Positions 56,914 through 64,000 of a stretch of DNA of 64,000 nucleotides are shown here, piece by piece. The DNA comes from Ephydatia muelleri (Eukaryota; Porifera; Demospongiae; Spongillida; Spongillidae). Positions within the stretch are counted from its first letter, which is position 1; every line of letters begins with the position of its first letter. The position numbers were made by a program, and so were the translations under genes. Under the pieces are notes generated by a model that saw only the letters and a program-made list of their open reading frames with translations, ran no database searches and was not told the DNA's origin. The stretch spans positions 17,887,697-17,951,696 of the forward strand of contig JABACO010000002.1 in NCBI GenBank assembly GCA_013339895.1. Reading direction: 5' to 3'.

Positions 56914-59900
56914 TATGTGTTCATTGTTTTAATGGTTTCAGATGTTTCTGAATATTCTGATCGATCTCATCTCCTCTGAGAACCTGAAATGTCCAATGGA
57001 TCGTAGAGAGCTGGCACTGGAGTGTGTTCTACAGGTGACACCTCTGGGTGGCTTGTCTGCGTCATAACTCCCCTGTACCCCATTCTCCTCCCCATCACCT
57101 TCTTCCTCCTCCCCATCACCTTCAGTTCTGCCATGTTCAACACTTTGCAGCCGAGATTTTTGTCAATTTTGACTGTCAGCTGTACATGTCTAATGTGTTT
57201 GAAAAACCTCACCAAAGTGTTGTCCAAGGTATGTCTTGGTAACCATGGCAACCAATGGAGCTAGAATGTGGTAGTGTTAATAGTAAGTGTGGTTAATTAA
57301 TCATGTAATTAGTCATTGAGTTCTGTCACTAAACAAATTTAAATGGCTCCATGAATGCTTGACACATTGTACTATTTGCATGACCTGTGTGTATACACAT
57401 ACACACCACACCACACACACCACACACACCACACACACCACACATACACAGAATGCCTTTCAGGTACCTTCCAGCCTCACTCCTGTCCATCTAATGTCCC
57501 TGGAGGCTCTCTATGCTGTCATGACAACCATCCAGAGTGGCCACACCCCCACTCCCTTCTCTGAGGCCCAACCCACTTCTCAGTCACTTCCACCCTATCA
57601 GGATGACCACGCCCCCATAGTCCATGCCTCCTCCCCATCTCTGTACAAAGGGGAGGGGCCAGATGGTCATGTGGTGGTGGAGGTCAGGGAGGGGGCGGGG
57701 CCACCTCCATTGAAAGTACTTCAGGCCATCTGCCAAAAAAAGAAGGTACTGTTGCCATGGTATTGTCGTGGTGTTTTATAACTATTTAATAAGATCACAA
57801 TTGCCAATGGAGGAGGGAGGAGAGAAGAGAAGGTGGGGGTAATAGATTTTGCAATGTGGTAACCATAGAAAACATAATTGATGACTTGGGATGTTCATTA
57901 CCATTAATAACTCACTCAAGGGATATGGTATAAACAGATGGTATAAACAGCTCTTGACCATTACACAGTGCTCCAATTAACCACTGAGATGGTAATATTG
58001 TAGACAATTGGATACAAAAAAAGTTTGACATGACTTTATACTCCGCCCATCTCCTCCTCCCCAGGTCATGCTGGTGGCCACAGAGCTCTTCAACAAGAAG
58101 GCCACTCAGCAGTGGAGCATCTGGTGAAGCAAGGTGTCTTCACCTCACCTCACCTCACCTCCCGATCCTGAGGAGGTAGCCAGCTTTCTCCATGACAACC
58201 AGGGGCTTGCACAAGGCCATGATTGGAGACTACATAGGGGACCGGAGGAACATAGACATCCTCAATGCTTATGTTGGGTAGGCCTGGGGAGGAGACACGT
58301 GATGTGATAAAGGGTCTTCATTTCCCTCCCTCTCCTTTCATCCCCTCTCCTCCCCTTCCTCTACCTCCCTCTCTCCTCCCCTTCCCTCTCCTCCCCTTCC
58401 TCTCCCCTTCCCTCTTCCTCTCCCCCTTCCCTCTCCTCCCATCCCCTCTCTCCTTCCTCTCCTCCTCCTTCCCTCTCCTCCTCCCCTCTCCTCCTCCCTC
58501 TCCCCCCTTCCTCTCCTCCCCTTCCCTCTCCTCCCTCCCCTCTCCTCCCCTCCCCCTCTCTCCCCTTCCCTCTCCCTCCCCTCCCTCTCCTCCCCTTCCC
58601 CTCTCCTCCCCTTCTCCTCCCTCCTTCCCTCCTCTCCTCCCCTCCCCTCCCCTCTTCCTCCCTCCCCCTCCCCTCCCCTCCCCTCCCTCCCCCTTCCCTC
58701 CCCCTCCCCCTCCCCTCTTCCCCTTCCCCTCCTTCTCCTCCCCTCCCTTCCTCTCCTCTCCCTCCCCTATCTCTCTCCTCTCCTCCCCCTTTATAGGAGG
58801 TTTACTGTCAGTGGTGTTTGATTTGGTGGAGTCGTTGAGACATTTCCTGGAAGCTTTCAGACTGCCCAGTGAATCTCCCATCATCTCACGCATCCTTGAG
58901 ACCTTCACAGAACACTGGCTGGTGAGCCACACCCTCTGACCATGCCCTTCAACACCACACCATCTAGCCACGCCTTAAATAGGGAGAGTAGGTTTAAACC
59001 AAAGCAATGGGGGAGGGGGAGGAGGGGGAGGAGGGGACAGAGGTATTGCCATCCCTCACACTAACATACATCGAGGGGTGTTCTCAAGTGCACACCTTTC
59101 AACCTCATGTGGTTTGAGAAGACAAACTGTTTGAATGTGATTTTGGGGTATGGTTGCTATGTTGGTTGCTATGCAGTGAAGATGCTTCCCCGTGCAGAAG
59201 TGCAATGAAGCAGGTCCTGGGGAAGGTGTTTGCCAACAAGGATGCAGTCTTTGGTGCTGGCTTACTCCATCATCATGCTCAACGTGGTTCTGCATAGTAC
59301 CAAGGTCAAGGAGAGCATGACACTCCAGGTGGGTCACCTGATCCCAAGCACAATGTTTAGGTGGTACTGAGTGGACAGTTTTATAACCCTCCCTCCTCCT
59401 CTCCCCTTCCTCCTCCTCCCTCCCTCCTCTCCTCCCTCCCTCCCTCCCTCCTCCTCTCCTCCCTCCCTCCTCTCCTCCCTCCCTCCCTCCCTCCCTCCCT
59501 CCTCCTCCCCTCCCCTCCCCTCCTCCTCCCCAGGAAGGAAGAGATCATTATGCCTGAGGAGCACACTGGAGCAGTGAAGGAAAACTACAGATGGAAGGTA
59601 ACTGCTGCTGGTTTCTATGTGGACCGCAACCATGACGATCACATCATTTGCATACCCTGCTCACCCGGAGCCAGTGGCCTGAGGCCCAGTACTGGGAGGT
59701 CGCGACCTCAGAGTATGACCAGGACCTCTTCCTGGTGGCCTGGGGACCCACAGTGGCAGCAGTTTCGTATGTATTTGACATAGCAGAAGATAAGAACATC
59801 GTCCAGAAGGCCATTGGAGGATTCAGGTAGACACACAGGTGGTAGTGTTGTGGCTTCAAAAACATGCCCTCACTTCCTTCTCTGAACATCCTCTAATGCT

Positions 59901-60319
59901 TCTGTTCTCAGCAAATGTGCTTCCATAGCTGCACACTATGAGGTCACAGAAGTGTTTGATAACCTTGTCATCTCACTCTGCAAGTTCATCACACTGCTAA
60001 CCACTCCTGAGGTGCCTCTTTTCTCTGGTTATGTTTGTGCACTGTCTGGTTATGTTTGTGCACTGTCTGGTTATGTTTGTGCACTGTCTGGTTATGTTTT
60101 TAGACTATGTGGCTATGTTTGGGATGTATTCATTCTAATTACAGCCCCCTAGCTCTATGGTCTTCACTATTGGGATCAACCACAAAGTTCGTCTCAGCAT
60201 ACTCATTCTATTTTCACTGGCTCATCGCCATGGCAACATCCTGAGGGAAGGTTGGAAGAACATGCTGGATTGTTTGATTGTATTGTACAAAGCAAAGCTT
60301 CTACCTGAAAGCATGGTGG

Positions 60320-60369
<50 letters not shown>

Positions 60370-60540
60370 ATACTTGTTGCTCATCTCGTACTGGTCCCCA
60401 TCCCTTTCTCTAGGTTGAGGACGTCCTTCATCCAGGTGGGAGGTCACTGTTCCAAAAGGAGGTCCCTTCTGTGCGCCCCTGACTCCTCCCTTATCTCCTC
60501 TCTCTTCTGGTGGTCCTCTGATACCCAGACCTCCTCCTCT
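54206..60540 (+). CDS. GBF1: GBF1-like Sec7 ARF-GEF, 3' end missing (version C)
   Basis: Exons parallel version B: 54206-54313, 54371-54564, 55241-55360, 55420-55528, 55661-56055, 56296-56431, 56520-56618, 56942-57034, 57126-57228, 57452-57745, 58065-58277, 58797-58921, 59198-59328, 59534-59597, 59675-59826, 59912-60011, 60145-60321, 60414 to about 60540. Lesions sit in different exons from version B: +1 in exons 2, 3, 9, 12 and 18, +2 in exon 13, and -1/+10/+1 in exon 11. Exon 10, shifted in version B, is in frame here and ends [12 protein letters not shown], joining in phase to [10 protein letters not shown] of exon 11. The same stretch between exons 13 and 14 is missing. Taken literally the gene is broken; comparing the copies shows most breaks are unshared single-base changes. 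Confidence 0.82.
54692..54830 (+). repeat. TG microsatellite in GBF1 intron 2, version C
   Basis: Same location as 32312-32452; the first large TG block carries an extra G (TGTGTGGTGTG) and fewer units. Confidence 0.93.
58316..58793 (+). repeat. Polypyrimidine tract in GBF1 intron 11, version C
   Basis: Same tract as 35925-36409 but rearranged internally, unlike the otherwise nearly identical surroundings. A second tract lies at 59388-59532. Confidence 0.9.
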
Positions 60541-60931
60541 CGCTCCCTCCCTCCTCACATCCTCACTCCCTCTCTACTTCCTCCCTCCCTCGTTTCACGA
60601 CTTCATTAGTCTTACCAGCACACAAACACAAAAACCATTCTGACCAGCTGCCTGAGATGGCGGAGTCCCCAGGCCACCACATGAGATGTTGCAGTCCCCA
60701 GGCCACCACATAGATGGTGCAGTCCCCAGACCCTCCGCTCCACAAAAATGAACATATGTAATGATACAGACAACCCCATGCTCCTCCCCCTCACAAAACC
60801 TCAGGACGTACGTGTTACGATGAGACGGATACCATCCATATAAAACCACGCCCACAATAGCCACACCCACCAGTGGACACACCTCAATAGTTTCACCCAT
60901 TTATTATTTTAGTTTCCTAGTGAGCCACACC

Positions 60932-61372
60932 CTCTTATCAATAACAGGATATGCAGGTGGTCAGCTCTGTCACCTATCTTCTCACATCCAATGAACCTGG
61001 GCACCAGGTCTTTCAGTTTCTGTATGTCGTCATGTAGCTCCCCAGGGCAATTGGTGCTTGTGATAGAAGGTGATCCATTCCCTTGGCACCAGACTGTACC
61101 GCTTAAAGAGGTTCTCTAGCTGAGGGGAGGAGAAGAGACAGTAGTAGCAGCTGTAAATCTCATTGGGTGATGGCCGCATGATTTTTAAGACTACACGTGT
61201 GCATAGCTTTGAAGACCGGTACAGGAATTCCCAAGTAGGTGTGGGCGGGGCTAGTACCTCTCTGAATTTCCCGTCCACATGCCGGTGTCCCCCGACCTGA
61301 TGCGGTACGGGAATGAACCATTCTGGTATCAGTTTGACGGCCTCGTCGCTCGACGTCGATATCGTTGTCCAT
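60932..61372 (-). pseudogene. Inositol polyphosphate kinase family, N-terminal exons (version C)
   Basis: Same two exons as version B: one ending at 61258 (VKLIPEWFIPVPHQVGGHRH) and one from 61119 to about 60932. One base fewer near 61066 (AGAAGGTGATCC for AGAAGGGTGATCC). The catalytic MDVKIG exon is missing as in version B. Confidence 0.68.
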
Positions 61373-61409
61373 GAAGCGAATGACGCTGTCTATTAATAAG
61401 GCCTCGTTG

Positions 61410-61421
61410 TGCGCATGCGCA
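61410..61421. promoter_or_regulatory. NRF1-type palindrome, version C
   Basis: TGCGCATGCGCA, same context as 39033-39044. Confidence 0.45.
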
Positions 61422-62634
61422 GCTCAGAGGCAGTGCAGTACTGTTACTAATTACACTGGTCCTCTGCTTTCTTTCCGTTTTCTTTGGGGTTCGACGTAGC
61501 TAGTGAACCTTGGCAACATCGTAGGGCTAAAGGAGCTATATTAGCCCCTCCACTTAGACCCTCCCTTTTTTGGTAATAGGAGGTGAAAATTAATGTCATG
61601 AATAAGATTATGAATTGTTGAACGGCAGCGAAAAGAAAAAGTATCCATCTATTTTATCGTAAGACAGCGGCAACGCATCAGCTGACATGCTCACTAGTGC
61701 AGCAGCTGGGGGAATGGCTGTGCTCTACTGGTGAATTGTTAAGTACTAGTCTATACATCAGTGTAGATATAATTTGTGTATCATTATGATACACGTATCG
61801 TCCGTGTGCACACTTGAAGGTGACAATGGGCCTCCACCATTAGAGACAAGGTTGATTATTATTTCAAGTGGAATGACAGGCTGCATGTGTAAATGTCAAG
61901 GTATAGTGTGTATATCCTTGCTCGACGACAGCCTAAAAGGTTTGACACAGGTTCACAACCTACCTAAGGATTGAACGGATTTGTTTTGAAGTCTTGGATG
62001 TTCTATTGAATGAAATATCATGTAGGTTTGACCAATCAACACTGATGTATTGAGAATATCCTGAGAATATCCTATTTAAGCAGCAAATACGGAAACGTGT
62101 GAAGAAATCACAGTGGATGAATTTCTACAATGAAGATATTGATGGTCAAAAATTGCGGAGACAGCTATCCTTTTTCGAGATTGCATTAAGAGGCTCAAAA
62201 AGAGAAAAAGAGAATCAAGGTATTTAACTGATCACTGGTATGTGATTTCTTGCAGGAATTATGGATTCATCATTGGTGCGCAGTATGTTTTCTGAAATAT
62301 AGTTTAATGAAAATTTATCTAATAATTACAGTATCAATGACAATGGCTGAAAGAGGCTGCATTGCGGACAATACAAGCGTTTACTTTCTATGATGGACTC
62401 AACACTGAATGTTATGCTAATGCATTGCCATAAAGACAAGGCTGATGCATTGGACCTAACAGCAGTAGCTAATGATTTCAAAGAAGCCGATGAACGGTGT
62501 AAGACATTTTTGGGCAGCTTTTGAGCTCTGCGGTTGTAGACAAACCACCCATTATTACATACATAATAATACTGATCAAGATTAAATAATGGCCTGCTTT
62601 CTATTCCCATTTCATTATATACATTTATTAATTT

Positions 62635-62916
62635 TTGTTGCGCGGTACTAAATTACACATCAAAACCTTACATGGGGCCAGATTGTCTTTGGGATTTCTC
62701 TTGGGAGATGATGGAGTGAGAAGTGATTCCTCTCCACCCTGCAAAGAATGTCCACTCCCTCCTGGTGAGGCCCCTCCTCTTCCTGGTCAACATCCACCTG
62801 CTAAATGCCCTAAGTGCCATTGGCAGTGGACTAGCAAGAGAGATGAGAGAGGAGGGTGGTGTGAGGGATCTTCAAAGGTGCATGATATACTGGCTTCTTC
62901 ATTTAAATATGTCTAG
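62635..62916 (+). other. Open frame with CxxC...CxxC pattern, unknown
   Basis: A 93-residue frame with a zinc-ribbon-like spacing (CKEC ... CPKC) and a Pro-rich loop between. In version B one extra C (CACCCCTGC against CACCCTGC) changes its start. Another frame over the same bases (FLVNIHLLNALSAIGSGL) is equally open, so coding status is uncertain. No family recognised. Confidence 0.25.
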
Positions 62917-63754
62917 TCTCAACCACTGTGCCACATATAGTAGGAATTGTCTATAGTACCATGAGGGTGGAGTGAGGAGGGAGAGGGAGGCAAGACAGAA
63001 GGCTGTTGCAAAGCTGGAGGAGACAATGTAGCAACAGTATATAGCAGAGGGAAACTTTACGCAATATTTATTTATAGACATAATACACCAGAGCCACAAT
63101 ATAATGACTGCACTGATATGTTAATTTATTGTCCTGACTACCAATTTGTATCATTGAGTCATTACGTGCAAGTACACTCAAATATACACATTCACACACA
63201 CTACACACTACATGTTCAGTGATTCGTAACTGCATTTACACATATGCACATCTACCCAACACACTAGCACAACTCTTGCATCCACACACATACACCACAT
63301 CATGCACACAGGCACAGTACACACATACACACATGCACACACCATATTACACAGAAACCACACACACACATACACACACACACAAATGCAAACATAATGT
63401 AACACATGCGCCATGCATTTTCCACCACCTTTTGTATATGCACCTCCAATGTTTTAGGTAGGTTAGACTGTATCTTCAATGGTGTGCATCATCAAGCATA
63501 GGCGTAGGAGGTTATAATAAGTGGCGGGGCCGAAAGTAATTAATTGATATTGATCAGGGAGGTATTGAGTACAGACCGGGGAGGGGGGGGGAGGTGGGTA
63601 TGCCCATGATGCATGGGAGCTTTTTTAAAAACAGAATTTTAACACTGACTGCATCAAGTCCAACCTGGGGGTGGGACCATCACAGTCTCCCTATAGGCTC
63701 AGGAATCATCATCTTCATGTGGCCAAACTGGCTGGCTGGTGAGGTCATCTGAAA

Positions 63755-64000
63755 ATCTCTACCATCCCCAGCACATGCTCCCTACACCCTCCCCACCATC
63801 CCCAGCATATGCTCTCCTACACACTCATCTAATCTACCATCTTCAGCACATGCTCCCCTACACCCTCCTTCACCATCCCCAGCACATCCTCTCCTACACC
63901 CTCCTCCACCATCCCCAGCACATCCTCCCCTACACCCTCCTCCACCATCCCCAGCACATGCTCCCCTACACCCTCCACCACCATCTCCAGCACATCCTCC
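63755..64000 (+). repeat. 36-bp minisatellite, version C, cut by the window edge
   Basis: Same left end as 41378 (CTACCATCCCCAGCACATGC) and the same first units, with fewer indels than version B. Confidence 0.93.

Overview
Eukaryotic (metazoan) genomic DNA, not bacterial. Genes are split by short GT-AG introns. There are many CA/TG microsatellites and minisatellites, Ty3/gypsy and non-LTR retrotransposon debris, and animal gene families: the Sec7 ARF-GEF GBF1, REV1, an inositol polyphosphate kinase, ankyrin-repeat arrays, and a Death-domain/Roc-COR GTPase. The abundance of ankyrin and Death/Roco proteins with compact introns suggests a sponge or other early-branching animal; that is inference, no species marker was seen.

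The layout is a gene block present in three versions. Version A (about 1.2-16.1 kb) is old and degraded: an ankyrin fragment interrupted by a gypsy LTR, a REV1 fragment, a 5'-truncated GBF1, part of an inositol polyphosphate kinase on the opposite strand, a 36-bp minisatellite, and then a well-preserved gene for a protein with three Death-like domains, a P-loop GTPase, a COR-like region and a C-terminal Death domain (minus strand, 16127-10069). The next interval (16.8-22.3 kb) holds nested retrotransposons. Version B (23.7-45.35 kb) has a giant ankyrin array gene (minus), a retrotransposon remnant, minisatellites, a MITE-like element, an almost complete 5' two thirds of GBF1 (plus), kinase exons (minus), the minisatellite, and a second, poorly resolved Death/Roco copy. 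A run of exactly 1000 Ns (45354-46353) follows. Version C (46.35-64.0 kb) repeats version B from the ankyrin array to the minisatellite, nearly base for base and unit for unit.

B and C differ mostly by single-base indels in homopolymers. These are dense on both sides of the N gap (about 41.7-51.4 kb) and sparse elsewhere, so many of the apparent frameshifts are probably assembly errors, and version C may be a haplotype or a false duplicate. The lesions in the three GBF1 copies fall in different exons: each reading frame broken in one copy is open in another, which fits sequencing noise laid over a real gene. Version A also carries lesions that cannot be noise, namely missing exons and a large deletion.

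The most interesting biology is the pairing, on one strand and in repeated order, of a homogenised array of about 25 double-ankyrin units (204 bp each) with a Death-Death-Death-Roc-COR-Death gene whose visible introns are all phase 1. Together they carry the same domain classes as DAPK-type signalling proteins, but in separate, duplicating genes.
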